A stretch of DNA of 47,369 nt, from positions 1-47,369 of the forward strand of contig LBUA01000003.1 of NCBI GenBank assembly GCA_000992345.1, in the 5' to 3' direction. Positions 15,264 to 24,800 of the stretch are shown one piece after another. The notes below the pieces were generated by a model. That model had not been told where the DNA came from. It was given only the letters and a program-made list of their open reading frames with translations, and did not search any database. Within the stretch, counting starts at the first letter, position 1. Every line of letters begins with the position of its first letter. Made by a program: the position numbers and the translations under genes. The stretch is from Parcubacteria group bacterium GW2011_GWD2_38_12 (lineage in GTDB: Bacteria > Patescibacteriota > Minisyncoccia > GWC2-36-17).

Positions 15264-17437
15264 GCAAGTTTTAATTTTTTCTCAAAAATAGCAAAAATTA
15301 TTGCTGTTAAAATGATAATCAACCCGATTATAGTCAAAATTGCTCCCGATTTCAATGGTTTGGAATCAAATTGCAATATTATTTTATGGTCTCCAGCTGG
15401 AACGAAAATGGCCTGGAAAAGATAGTCAGCCTGATAAATTTTTGTATCTTGGCTATCAATCTTAGCCTGCCAGCCGGGATAATGAGTTTGGTTAAAGACT
15501 AAAAAGCCGTTATTTTCATTTTTGACGGACAGCTTCCATATACCTGGCGTTGCATCTTCAATTATTATTTCTTGTTTTTCGGTTTCCTGGATTGCGACGG
15601 TGATAATCTCTGGATTTTCTTCTAGGATTACAGTCTTTCGGGGATATATTTCTTTTAATTTCATTAGCGCGTCATCTGCATTACTTGCAACTGTATAATC
15701 AGTTACAAAAAAAGCTCGGGGAAAATAATCTGTATTGATGCATAAATTTCCGACCTTCTCCAATGTGTTTGCGCGTTCCGGAATGAATTGGCAGGGGAGA
15801 TATTTTATGCCGGCAAGATCAATTAAGTTAGCATTTTTTACCATAATATCAACAAAATTGCCGTATCGCGCAAGCGCCAGGGGATTATAGCCGTCAAAAG
15901 CGTAAATCTTCCGCATTTGCGTTGAGTTATCGGAAAATTCTGGGATTTTAAATACCTTAAATTTATCTATTTCGTCCAGCGCCTCGTATTCTTGCAGGAT
16001 ATTCTGAGCAATCCATGGTTCTCGCAATATATCGGAAGATTTTTTTCTAGCGTAAAGCAATTCATTCGGCAAAACAGCGTTAAAAATCTCGGCGGCGCTT
16101 ATAATTAAAATCATTATCCAAAATAATTTGGCGATGATATTTCGAGGATTTAGCAAGAAGGCGGATGTCTTGCTTGCCGTTGCCGCCAATCCAACAACAG
16201 CCAAATTAAATAAAAGCATCATATTGGATGGCGCGCGGATTTTATCAAAAAACGGAACGAATTGATAAAAATATTTCTGTAGAAATCCATATTGGCCGAA
16301 ACTATAAATTACGGAGATTATAGAAAGAATTAAAAAGAAAATCGCCGTTTTTCTTGATTCTTTTTTAAAAATTCCCAAAATCGCTCCGCATATTGCGAGA
16401 AAAATTGCGGTTACGGTGATATAAAGATAATTTTGAGTTCTATCCCACGGGCCCGTATATTGACCGCCATACGCTACATTATTGTAATTATAATTGAAAA
16501 GCGATTTTAAGCTGTCGGGATTCAAACTCTCGGTTTGGGACATTTCGAGCGATATTTTTGCTCGCAGGGATTGTTTTGTCAGCTCAAAAGTCGGAAAGAA
16601 CTGAATAGAGGAAATCAAAATAGCCATTATATACACGATTGCTATGATTGCGATTTTCTTGCGGAGAGAATTCGGTTTTTGAGGCAATATCTTGGGAAGG
16701 AAATATTGCTTGGCCCTGTCTAATTCCAGGGGTTCTATTTTTCCTCGTTCTTGTTGTTTTATTTTTAATACAAGAGTCCATATGAAATCAAAAGCGAAAT
16801 AAAATCCTATGGCAAAGGCAGTGTATAATGCCATCTGAAAATGGCCTGCAAGAATCGCAATGCCAAGAAAAAATCCGCAAAAAATAGCATCCCTAATTTT
16901 TTTATAAAATGGAGAATAACCTTTATCTTCTAGGGCTCGCAACAAAAATAAAAATATTAAGGGTAGCCAAACGGCGGTATTTTGCATGCCTACATGAGAA
17001 CCATGTCCCACCATAAAACCGGAAAAAGCGTATATAAGTCCGCCTCCCAAAGCAAAAATAAAATTACCGCTCAAGTAGCGCGTAAATAAAAATGCGAAAA
17101 ATCCCGCCAGAAGATAATGGAAAATCAATTGATATTGCATTGATTCTGGCGTAAAGACGCTGAAAAAACTGATGATTAAATTAACCGGATAAAACAAGGC
17201 GACTTGCAGATCAGCGATTTGGGGAAAACCGTTGAAAATATAAGGTGTCCAAAGGGGGAGTTGTCCGGCTTGCCATGTTTGTGAAGAAAAAAATAGATTA
17301 AAAAAATGTACGCTAATCGCGTCCCATTGAATCGCCCCGAATTTATTTACAATCGGATTCCAGAAAATCACCAATGTGAATGTGGCATAAAAGAATAATG
17401 CAAAGATGATTTGAAAATTTTTTCTAATGAACGACAT
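15239..17437 (-). CDS. YfhO-like multi-span membrane protein (GT-C-type)
   Basis: 732 residues with about twelve transmembrane segments, an inner linker and a C-terminal extracytoplasmic beta-rich part. The C-terminus carries F-N-Q-T-H-Y-P-G-W-Q-A-K-I-D and V-P-A-G-D-H-K-I (about 650-700), typical of YfhO/GT-C proteins. Bacillus YfhO takes part in glycosylating lipoteichoic acid; related proteins use polyprenyl-phosphate sugars outside the membrane. Here it sits between an O-antigen ligase and a GT4, so a role in decorating a surface glycan is likely. The exact sugar is unknown. Confidence 0.8.
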   Translation of the reverse strand: MSFIRKNFQIIFALFFYATFTLVIFWNPIVNKFGAIQWDAISVHFFNLFFSSQTWQAGQLPLWTPYIFNGFPQIADLQVALFYPVNLIISFFSVFTPESMQYQLIFHYLLAGFFAFLFTRYLSGNFIFALGGGLIYAFSGFMVGHGSHVGMQNTAVWLPLIFLFLLRALEDKGYSPFYKKIRDAIFCGFFLGIAILAGHFQMALYTAFAIGFYFAFDFIWTLVLKIKQQERGKIEPLELDRAKQYFLPKILPQKPNSLRKKIAIIAIVYIMAILISSIQFFPTFELTKQSLRAKISLEMSQTESLNPDSLKSLFNYNYNNVAYGGQYTGPWDRTQNYLYITVTAIFLAICGAILGIFKKESRKTAIFFLILSIISVIYSFGQYGFLQKYFYQFVPFFDKIRAPSNMMLLFNLAVVGLAATASKTSAFLLNPRNIIAKLFWIMILIISAAEIFNAVLPNELLYARKKSSDILREPWIAQNILQEYEALDEIDKFKVFKIPEFSDNSTQMRKIYAFDGYNPLALARYGNFVDIMVKNANLIDLAGIKYLPCQFIPERANTLEKVGNLCINTDYFPRAFFVTDYTVASNADDALMKLKEIYPRKTVILEENPEIITVAIQETEKQEIIIEDATPGIWKLSVKNENNGFLVFNQTHYPGWQAKIDSQDTKIYQADYLFQAIFVPAGDHKIILQFDSKPLKSGAILTIIGLIIILTAIIFAIFEKKLKLAWEKYYPS

Positions 17438-17497
17438 TATTTATCTTAAATTAGAAATGTGTTGAGGTATGCTGAATAAAGCATTTCTAATTCATAG

Positions 17498-18697
17498 TTA
17501 TTTAAAAGTCTCTTTAAACAATTCTAATAATTTTTTGCCGTGTTCCTGCCAAGAAAATTTTTGCATGGCTATTTGCCCCTCTTTTATTATCTTTTCTCTT
17601 CTTGGCGCGTTGGTAAGGGCATTTTCCATCTCTTTTGCTATGGAATTTGGATCATCAATATCTTTTACGAAAAATGCGTTATCACCAAGCATTTCATGAG
17701 TTAAGTTGTTGTCATTTACGAGGGGGACTAATCCGCATTTGAGCGCTTCCATAGGGGGCAGACCCATCGCTTCGTGGGAGGATATATATAAGAGAAGCTC
17801 AGCGTTATTGAAGAGATATAAAACTTCATCTTGAGGCAGATAATCGGTTCTGATTATTGCTTGTCTGCCCAACCCTTTATTTATTTTATCCGTGAGTTCA
17901 TTAAGAATCGGAGGATTATACTTATCAATGCAGGCGACAAGATATTGAAAATCGGGAAATCTATTGGCGATTTTCTCAAACGCCAGCATGGATTCTTTGA
18001 TTTTTCTTCGTGGGAAAGCTTGGCCGACGGATAAAATGTATTTATTTTCAATGCCAATCCTTTGTTTTATTTCTTTTATTTTTTGGATGTTTTCAGCGGT
18101 TTTTGCGAGTTGTCTCATTTTTTCATTCAATCCCCATGTGATTACGGAAATTTTATCGGCTGGAATTTTGTATAATTTTGCCAATTCTTTTTGGGAAAAT
18201 TCCGATATGGTCAACACTTTATTGGCTCGTTTTGCCGCAAGCCAGCTGAAAATGCGATAAGCAATTTTATATTTGAATGGAAGATTTCCATAATGCGATT
18301 CATAATAGACATCATTGGTGAGTACAACTATACTTTTGCCGACAAAAAAAGCCGGTATCATATAAGACGGCAAGAAAAATCCGTCTAGTCCGTCTCTAAA
18401 ATATGCGATGGGTATTAAAATGTGATAAAAGATATTGAAGCTCGGAGGCAAAAGAGGTGCTCTCAGAATTTTTTTTTCAAAAATCTTGTTATTTAAAACA
18501 GCGTCTTTCGGTATTTCTTTTTTGAAATATAAAACAAAACGAAACTTATTTTTCGCCTCTTGAGGTTCAACCTCGGGGGTCATGAGGTCAAACCTCGCGG
18601 AGTTCTTCGCGAGAGATTCCAGTAATTGAATCAATGTTTGACCAACTCCGAATCTCTCTCCTTCTAAATTGTGGCATTCAATGCCGATTTTTAGCAT
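17498..18697 (-). CDS. GT4-family glycosyltransferase
   Basis: 399-residue retaining GT-B fold enzyme. The N-terminal GIECHNLEGERFGVGQTL is the donor-side start of GT4 proteins. The C-terminal half carries ILSVGQAFPRRKI and S-H-E-A-M-G-L-P-P-M-E-A-L-K-C-G (about 320-336), the nucleotide-sugar binding E-x7-E type motif. First gene of the minus-strand operon, divergent from galU. Codons for about residues 29-46 consist of stacked palindromes (18561-18613) that seem inserted into a variable loop. Acceptor unknown. Confidence 0.9.
   Translation of the reverse strand: MLKIGIECHNLEGERFGVGQTLIQLLESLAKNSARFDLMTPEVEPQEAKNKFRFVLYFKKEIPKDAVLNNKIFEKKILRAPLLPPSFNIFYHILIPIAYFRDGLDGFFLPSYMIPAFFVGKSIVVLTNDVYYESHYGNLPFKYKIAYRIFSWLAAKRANKVLTISEFSQKELAKLYKIPADKISVITWGLNEKMRQLAKTAENIQKIKEIKQRIGIENKYILSVGQAFPRRKIKESMLAFEKIANRFPDFQYLVACIDKYNPPILNELTDKINKGLGRQAIIRTDYLPQDEVLYLFNNAELLLYISSHEAMGLPPMEALKCGLVPLVNDNNLTHEMLGDNAFFVKDIDDPNSIAKEMENALTNAPRREKIIKEGQIAMQKFSWQEHGKKLLELFKETFK
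18561..18613. repeat. Stacked palindromes inside the GT4 gene
   Basis: GAGGTT-C-AACCTC (18562-18574), GAGGT-CAA-ACCTC (18584-18596) and CTCGCG / CGCGAG (18594-18599, 18608-18613) lie in tandem. The first is the core of the dispersed palindrome family seen at 25.4-30.1 kb. Read in the gene frame it encodes E-V-E-P-Q. Confidence 0.6.
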
Positions 18698-18777
18698 ACC
18701 CGGTATAATTTAATTGCGATTAGTTAATTTATATTATACATTATATTAGTTAACTGTTAACTATTAGCCGATATTTT
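18698..18777. promoter_or_regulatory. Divergent spacer with a possible galU promoter and word repeat
   Basis: TTGCGA, 17 bp, TACATT (18715-18743 region) is a weak promoter candidate towards galU. A TATAAT at 18704-18709 lacks a good -35. The last 35 bp contain TTAGTTAACTGTTAACTATTAG-like words, as before other genes here. Confidence 0.3.
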
Positions 18778-19665
18778 ATGCCTGAAAATATAAAAATAAA
18801 AAAAGCCATTATAGCGGTTGCTGGATTTGGAACCAGATTTCTGCCGGCTACCAAAGCTCAGCCCAAAGAAATGTTGCCGATAGTGGACAAGCCGGTTGTG
18901 CAGTTTATCGTTGAGGAGGTAGTTCGTTCCGGAATTGAAAATATAATTTTTGTAACCGGCAGAGGGAAGCATGCCATAGAAAATCATTTTGATTATTCTA
19001 TTGAGCTTGAAAATGCTCTTAAAAAAAGTGGCAAACGGCATATTTACGAAGAGATAAAGAAAATATCTGATATGGCGAATTTTGTTTATACGAGGCAAAA
19101 AGAAGCCCGTGGAAACGGCGATGCTCTGCTTGTGGCAAGCCACATGGTGGCCGGTGAGCCGTGCGCCGTGCTGTTTGGTGATGATTTGGTTGATTCCAAA
19201 AAACCAGTGATAAAACAATTGATGGATGTTTATCAAAAATATGGCGCATCGGTAGTTGCTTTGGAGAAAGTTTCGAAAAAAGATGTCCATAAATATGGCA
19301 TAGTGAAAGCCAAAAAAATAGGAGGCAGATTATATAAAATAGAGGGAATAGTGGAAAAGCCAGAAATTGGCAGGGCGCCATCCAACTTGGCGGTAGTGGG
19401 CAAATATATTATCACTCCCGATGTATTTGAGATATTGGAGAAATTAAAAAAAATGCCGTCAAAGTGGGGTGGCAAAGAGCTCGGTATTACCGATGCTTTG
19501 AGAGAGTTATTGAAAACTCGCCCAATATACGGTTTGGAATTTGAGGGAACGCGATATGATTGCGGGTCAAAAATTGGATTTTTGAAGGCGATAGTGGACC
19601 ATGCCTTAAAACATTCAGAGGTAAAAGATGAGTTTAAAAATTACTTGAAAAATAAGAAAATCTAA
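18778..19665 (+). CDS. galU: UTP-glucose-1-phosphate uridylyltransferase
   Basis: Makes UDP-glucose from UTP and glucose-1-phosphate, the donor or precursor for the glycan genes on both sides. The nucleotidyltransferase loop G-F-G-T-R-F-L-P-A-T-K-A-Q-P-K-E-M-L-P (residues 17-35) has the catalytic Arg and Lys; E-K-P, GDD(L/V) and E-G-T-R-Y-D-C-G segments follow in the usual order. The usual A-A-G-L-G is V-A-G-F-G here. 295 residues, normal for GalU. Stands alone, followed by a perfect terminator; divergent from the GT4 operon. Confidence 0.95.
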   Translation: MPENIKIKKAIIAVAGFGTRFLPATKAQPKEMLPIVDKPVVQFIVEEVVRSGIENIIFVTGRGKHAIENHFDYSIELENALKKSGKRHIYEEIKKISDMANFVYTRQKEARGNGDALLVASHMVAGEPCAVLFGDDLVDSKKPVIKQLMDVYQKYGASVVALEKVSKKDVHKYGIVKAKKIGGRLYKIEGIVEKPEIGRAPSNLAVVGKYIITPDVFEILEKLKKMPSKWGGKELGITDALRELLKTRPIYGLEFEGTRYDCGSKIGFLKAIVDHALKHSEVKDEFKNYLKNKKI

Positions 19666-19678
19666 ATAAATATTTTAA

Positions 19679-19730
19679 GCAATACCCGCCCGAATTTTTA
19701 AAAATTCGGGCGGGTATTGCTTTTTCTCTT
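19679..19730 (+). terminator. Rho-independent terminator of galU
   Basis: Perfect 20-bp stem GCAATACCCGCCCGAATTTT (19679-19698) with its complement at 19701-19720 and a 2-nt loop, followed by TTTTTCTCTT. Confidence 0.9.
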
Positions 19731-19799
19731 TAATTTTTGTATTTTCCCAGTAAGTATTTTCATGGGCAAATGTCAATTATTAATCGTCAATTGTTTATT

Positions 19800-20555
19800 A
19801 TGGACAATCGCCAACTTTGGGAAAATATTTTTCAACTCTCGCAGGCGGTTTTTCGCGTCACTCATTTATTCCCCAAAGAGGAGATTTTACGTAGGCACCT
19901 GCGTGAAAGAATCACCGAGATTTTATATCAAAGCTCTCGGGGGTTTAGTTTAGAGTCCGCCGACTGGAGGATTCAACCTCGCGATATTTTTATGGAGAGA
20001 AACAGACTATTAATAAATGATATTCATAATTTTCGCTTCCTTCTCTTTACAGCCAAGAATTTTAATTTTGTGGAAGAAAAAAACCTGGCAGTACTGATAA
20101 AAGAGTCCGAAAATCTGCTAGAATTTTTGGATAAAAAAAATAAAGAAAATCTCAACTTGTTAATTAATCAAAATACGACAATCCACGAACGAAATGATCA
20201 GAATTTCCAGTCGCCCTTGTCATCGAGCGGAATCACCTTGCCAAATAGCGATGTTCCAAAATTGATAAGAAAATCTCCCACATCTAACAGAAGAATTCTT
20301 CAGCGTTCAATGGCAGAGAACCTTACAGACAAAGATATGATAGGGTTTGCTGTTTTAAATATCAGACAGCAAAAAATAATAGATTATTTTCATAAATTCA
20401 GTGAAGAAAAAGTACGTCTAAAAAATATCGCTGACGAGTTTAAAAATATCCCGCCAAGAACCCTAAGACAAGATTTAAAATGCTTATGCGACAATGGTTA
20501 TTTGGCGCGCGATGGATTTGGCCCGGGTAGTTTCTACCTCTTCGTTAAAAAATAG
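19800..20555 (+). CDS. Winged-helix DNA-binding protein of unknown role
   Basis: Start chosen at ATG 19800, directly after a word-repeat spacer (GTCAATTATTAATCGTCAATTG); a TTG at 19737 would translate that repeat. 251 residues: an N-terminal helical domain (1-110), a polar linker (about 110-170) and a C-terminal winged helix (about 185-250; RQQKIIDYFHKF, then R-T-L-R-Q-D-L-K-C-L-C-D-N-G-Y-L). The winged helix resembles DeoR-type and other repressor domains. Contains a degenerate GAGGATTCAACCTC palindrome near codon 55. The stop lies in a 21-bp stem. No target known. Confidence 0.6.
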   Translation: MDNRQLWENIFQLSQAVFRVTHLFPKEEILRRHLRERITEILYQSSRGFSLESADWRIQPRDIFMERNRLLINDIHNFRFLLFTAKNFNFVEEKNLAVLIKESENLLEFLDKKNKENLNLLINQNTTIHERNDQNFQSPLSSSGITLPNSDVPKLIRKSPTSNRRILQRSMAENLTDKDMIGFAVLNIRQQKIIDYFHKFSEEKVRLKNIADEFKNIPPRTLRQDLKCLCDNGYLARDGFGPGSFYLFVKK

Positions 20556-20611
20556 GGCAAGAATGCGTCATTGCCTTATTATTTTGTTTTATGACGCATT
20601 CTTGCCCTATT
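20551..20611. repeat. 21-bp perfect inverted repeat after the winged-helix gene
   Basis: Arms 20551-20571 and 20591-20611 (AATAGGGCAAGAATGCGTCA plus T) with a 19-nt loop; the stop codon lies in the left arm. There is no strong T-tract. The word GGGCAAGAAT recurs as an imperfect inverted pair at 21686-21809 upstream of the S-layer-like gene. Confidence 0.7.
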
Positions 20612-21072
20612 ATTTCCGATTATAACGCATTAAAAATTCAATGTTGGGATTCAAGAGATTGAGATTTGAAGATTATTGGTTATCGTAATTCAGAAACATT
20701 CAACCTCGCGGCATTTTTTCGTTTGAGGTTTAATTTAAGGTATTTATAGGGGTTAAATTTCGGAGATTTTAGGAATATTTAACAGCTCCTGGATTACTTG
20801 AAATTTTTTGGATAATTTGATAAAATATATGCAGATTTCGAACTATTTTATATTTCAAAAATTCCATAAAAATTTATGCTAATTTCGTCAAGATTTTAAG
20901 TGGGTCTATTGATCCGAGCCTGATCTGAAATTGAATTAAAATTGGGAGAGGGATAAACGAGAAAAGGCCGTCATTTGCAGTTTAAGAATATTGATTCAGA
21001 GTTATCTTGCATTTGTTTAATTGTCTAAAAATTGCAAAAATATAGCATAAAAAGTTATCCACAAGTTTACAT

Positions 21073-21101
21073 TTGTTATTCTATTTGAAAAAATTTATAA
21101 T
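21073..21101 (+). promoter_or_regulatory. Putative promoter of a small RNA
   Basis: TTGTTA (21073-21078), 17-bp spacer, perfect TATAAT (21096-21101). The expected start is near 21108; no ORF follows for over 700 bp, but a hairpin-rich stretch begins at once. Confidence 0.4.
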
Positions 21102-21107
21102 ATATCC

Positions 21108-21200
21108 ATGGCATTGGATTAATTCCAATAAGCGGATGCTGGCTAGTTGTTTAGCCACATTTCGCTTATAAGTGTTGAATCAAGGATTAATCGCGCTTGC
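21108..21200 (+). ncRNA. Candidate structured small RNA
   Basis: Directly downstream of the putative promoter. Hairpin 1 ATTGGA / TTCCAAT (21113-21129) is followed by a stem TAAGCG / CGCTTA (21129-21134, 21163-21168) that encloses GGCTA / TAGCC (21141-21145, 21152-21156). The 3' end is not defined; no clear terminator was found. No known RNA family recognised. Confidence 0.3.
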
Positions 21201-21582
21201 CCTTGAAGTAATTAAGTAAAAATGATATTATTTTCAAATACTAAAACAGCAAATAACCTATTGTCATTTTTTTGCTTTTTTGGTAAACTTGAATCATATA
21301 AAATTTGGTTTGCAAATTTAATGTTTTGATGCGTCGCGGCGAATCGAAATATCAGATTTGGAAGCCAAGAAAAAATGATAGTACGGAGGGTACTTTGAAA
21401 ATTTAAAATCATTAAGAGAGATTTGAAAAAAAGATTTGAGAAATGATAGAAAATGAGTTTTGTTTTGAGACGCGATTCAGTATGTTGTGTCATTCGTATT
21501 ATTTAATATAATTCGTGTGGCATTCGTATATTGGTATCGCATTATTTAATTTGAATTTTTTCCGGAGACAAAAGTCAGGTCG

Positions 21583-21623
21583 GTTGGGTCCGCTACGGCG
21601 GATTCCCGTGACTAGACTCCAAC
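21583..21623 (+). other. GC-rich stem structure
   Basis: GTTGG (21583-21587) pairs with CCAAC (21619-21623) around TCCGC-TACG-GCGGA (21589-21602). It stands out by composition from the AT-rich surroundings. It does not match a riboswitch that I recognise. Confidence 0.3.
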
Positions 21624-21685
21624 GATTGTATCGTAAATTTTTAATCAGTAATTAATAGCTCTTGATTGATTTTTATTGTTGAAAG

Positions 21686-21809
21686 TTTTGCCCTATTCTT
21701 GCCTTATTATAATGGGACATTCGCTGTGGCGAATAAGACATAAAATAATAAGACATGAAATTCTAGCGCCGAGCACCCAAGAACCTAGTGAGACAAGAAC
21801 AGGGCAAAA
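21686..21809 (+). promoter_or_regulatory. Structured leader and promoter of the S-layer-like gene
   Basis: Outer imperfect inverted repeat TTTTGCCCTATTCTTGCCT / AGACAAGAACAGGGCAAAA (17 of 19 bases). Inside it are TTATTAT / ATAATAA (21704-21710, 21745-21751) and ATTCGC-TGTG-GCGAAT (21719-21734). A perfect TATAAT lies at 21708-21713, with only a poor -35 (TTTTGC). If it is used, the mRNA has a leader of about 135 nt. Confidence 0.45.
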
Positions 21810-21842
21810 TAAGTAAACCAATAAAAATTAGTTAAGTTTAAA

Positions 21843-21848
21843 AAGGAG
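21843..21848 (+). promoter_or_regulatory. Strong ribosome binding site of the S-layer-like gene
   Basis: AAGGAG, 7 nt before the ATG at 21856. It is the only strong, well-spaced Shine-Dalgarno I found in this window, which fits very high expression. Confidence 0.8.
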
Positions 21849-21855
21849 AAAAAAT

Positions 21856-24800
21856 ATGAGTACTTTATTCGGGAAACGCACAAAGAAAGTTCTCTCTGTC
21901 GCGTTGTCCTTATCTGTTATCGTATGGTCTCTCGGATTGTTTGCTCTCACCTTCAACGTTGCGTTCGGCGCGACATTGAATGAAGGCGACATCATTCGTG
22001 GTCCAGACGGTATCAAAGTTTACATCATTAACAACAACGGATATAAGAGACACATCTTCAATCCGGAAGTGTTTAATATGTACGGCCATTTGAAATGGTC
22101 AAACATTAAAGCTGTTGATCAAGCAACTTTGGATTCATACACAACATCAGATCTTTACAGAGCTGATGGCGACCAAAAAGTTTATCAGACAGCTGATGAT
22201 GGCGTAAAAAGATGGTTCAATATGACTGGCGAGCAATTCGTTGCTTCTGGTTATACTTTCAACCAAGTTTTTGTAGTAAATCCTAAAGAAAGAGATTTCT
22301 ACTCAACTGGCGCTGAGATTACTTCTAGCCAACAGCAACCAGTAGCGGGCGCGTTGAATGTTTCTGTTGATTCTAGCTTAGCTTCTGCAACATTAGTTGC
22401 TGACAGCACTGCTAGTTCGGTTGAAGGCGCTCAAGCTTTAGCCCCTGTGTTGAAGCTTAAATTTGACGGTTCAGCTACAGTCACTTCACTTAAGATTCAC
22501 AGACAAGGAATTTCTGCTGACGCGGACGTTTCTAATATGTATCTTTATGAAGGTGACAATTATTTGGCTGACAGTCCGATTGTTTCCAACACTTACTACA
22601 CATTTACCAATTCTGCCGGTCTATTTTCTGTATCCGGTTCTAAGACCATTACAGTTAAAATGGATGTTGCTGAAGACACATCTTCAGGCAAAACATTGCA
22701 ATTTGGCGTAGTTGCTTCAGCTGATGTTGCTTCAAACGCAACTTCAACTGCTGGCAGTTTCCCAATGCACGGCAATGTAATGACAACTGCTACCGTCACT
22801 GATCTTGGTAAATTGACTCTTGCTCATATATCCGATCCAGGCACTGCTATGGATGCCGGTATTACCGAACAAGAAGTATGGAAATTCAGTTTGGCTGCCG
22901 CAGATCAGAAGGTTAAAGTTTATTCAATCAAGGTGACTGCTATCGGCAGTATCACCGCTTCTGATCTTACAAATTTCAAACTTCATGACGGAACAAGTCA
23001 GGTTGGTTCTACTGTTGCTGCTATGAATAGCGACAAGACCGTTACCTTTGCCTTGGCTCCTTATGAAATCACATCCGGTCAGACAAAGAATATTTCTTTG
23101 AGGGCCGATGTTGTTGCCGGATCAAGCCGCAATTTCTACTTCCAGATTGCTGGAGCTAGAGATATAGTTGCTCAAGATGCAAATTATGGCGTATATTTGA
23201 AGCTTAACAAGGCTGATACATACACCATCATCAAGGCAACCAACACTACAACTATCAATCCTGGTACGTTGTCAATCACCAAAGCTTCGGATTCCCCATC
23301 AGGAAACGTTGCTAAGGACGCTTTGGCTGTGACATTGGCTAAATACAATGTTAAGGCATCTGGCGAAGCTATGAAAGTTAGCAGCTTGGTTGTAAGAACA
23401 ATCTTGTCCACTGCTGACGATGCTAACCTTGATAACGGCAAACTTTTGTTGGATGGCGTTCAAATCGGCACCACAAAAGACTTGGATTCAGAAACTTCTG
23501 TTGATAGTAATGTTACCGATGATGACGCATCAGCTGATGATGACACTACCTTTACATTTGGCAGTTCTTTCATCGTCAACGCTGGTCAAACTAGAGTTTT
23601 GACTGTAGTTGCTGATGTCAAAAAAGGTGATGGTACTGCATTGACCGATACCAACACCATGACCATTACGCTTGAAGCTCTTACCGGAAACTTAATCAGA
23701 CAATCTTCAGGCACTAGCACTGATACTGCTGAAGTTGGCGCTAACCAACTCACAGTATCCGCAGCTGCTTTGACTGCTTCTAAGAATGCGACATTGGCTA
23801 ATATGAGCGTTGTTGCTGGCCAGACTGGTGTTACCATCGGTTCTTGGCTCTTTACAGCTGGCGCAGCTGAAGCTGTTGATGTCAACACAATTGTATTGAA
23901 AGATGCTGCCACTGGTTCTGAAACTTGGGGCGATGCTTTCAATAACTTGAAGCTTTACAGCGGTTCCACTCAACTTGGCTCAACCATTACTTCGCCTACA
24001 GCGACTGGTGATGCCGTAACCCAGACATTTAATCTTTCAACTGCGTTGAGGATTAATGCTGGTCAATCAATTCAGGTTGATTTGGTTGCCGATGTTCTCA
24101 CTGGCGCAACTTGGACAACTGATGAAGTGGCGGTTGATTCAGCTTCTGCTACTGGCGTAAGCACAAACGCCACTGTTTCTTATGCAGGTGATTCCGCTGG
24201 TCAAGATATTGCTGTAGCTACTGCCGGCACCTTAACTGTTGCCACAGCCGCTACTCCGACCAATCCGAATACCAGTTATATGGTTGCTGGAGATCTTGAA
24301 CAGACAGTTGCCGCTTGGAAATTCACAGCGGATAACATTGAAGACTTGAAAGTTACTCGCATCAAATTGAAACAAGCTCAAACAGATGTTAATGCTCCAA
24401 GCAATGTTAAGAACCTCAAGCTTTTCGTTGGTTCTTCGCAAATTGGTTCAACAGCTCCTGCTTTGACTGATCCAGATTCAGCGGTTTCTGTTGATGAGTA
24501 TGCAATCTTTGAAAATTCAGCTGGTCTGTTCACTGTTCCAAAGAACAGCACAGTAACCCTTGTTTTAAAGACCGACATCACTCCTTCAACGAACGCGGTA
24601 TTTGGCGCAAATGGCGAGCAGTTTAAATTCAGAGTTGCCAATATAACAACTCACACTGCATCTACCGACATTTCTGCTAAGGGTTCATTATCTGGCGCAT
24701 TCGCATTAGGTTCTGCCTCAGCAAATTATGACGGTAATAGTCAGATTGTTGTGAAGACCAAACCGACATTCGCCATAAATAGTGCTTCACCTACAGGAAG

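Larger units (their letters stand above)
20612..21685. other. Gene-free, AT-rich region before the S-layer-like gene
   Basis: About 1.1 kb without a convincing gene. It holds a perfect DnaA-box-like TTATCCACA (21055-21063), a putative promoter followed by two hairpins (21073-21168) and a GC-richer fold (21583-21623) with TCCGC / GCGGA inside GTTGG / CCAAC. A half palindrome ATTCAACCTCGCGG lies near 20697. A 93-codon minus-strand ORF (21212-21493) has no gene-like features. Confidence 0.5.

Noticed and set aside
21055-21110. Replication origin
   Set aside because: Only one DnaA box in an AT-rich stretch; no cluster, no dnaA or dnaN nearby.
21212-21493. 93-codon minus-strand ORF in the gene-free region
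   Set aside because: No start signal, no domain, hydrophobicity and composition as expected from AT-rich DNA.
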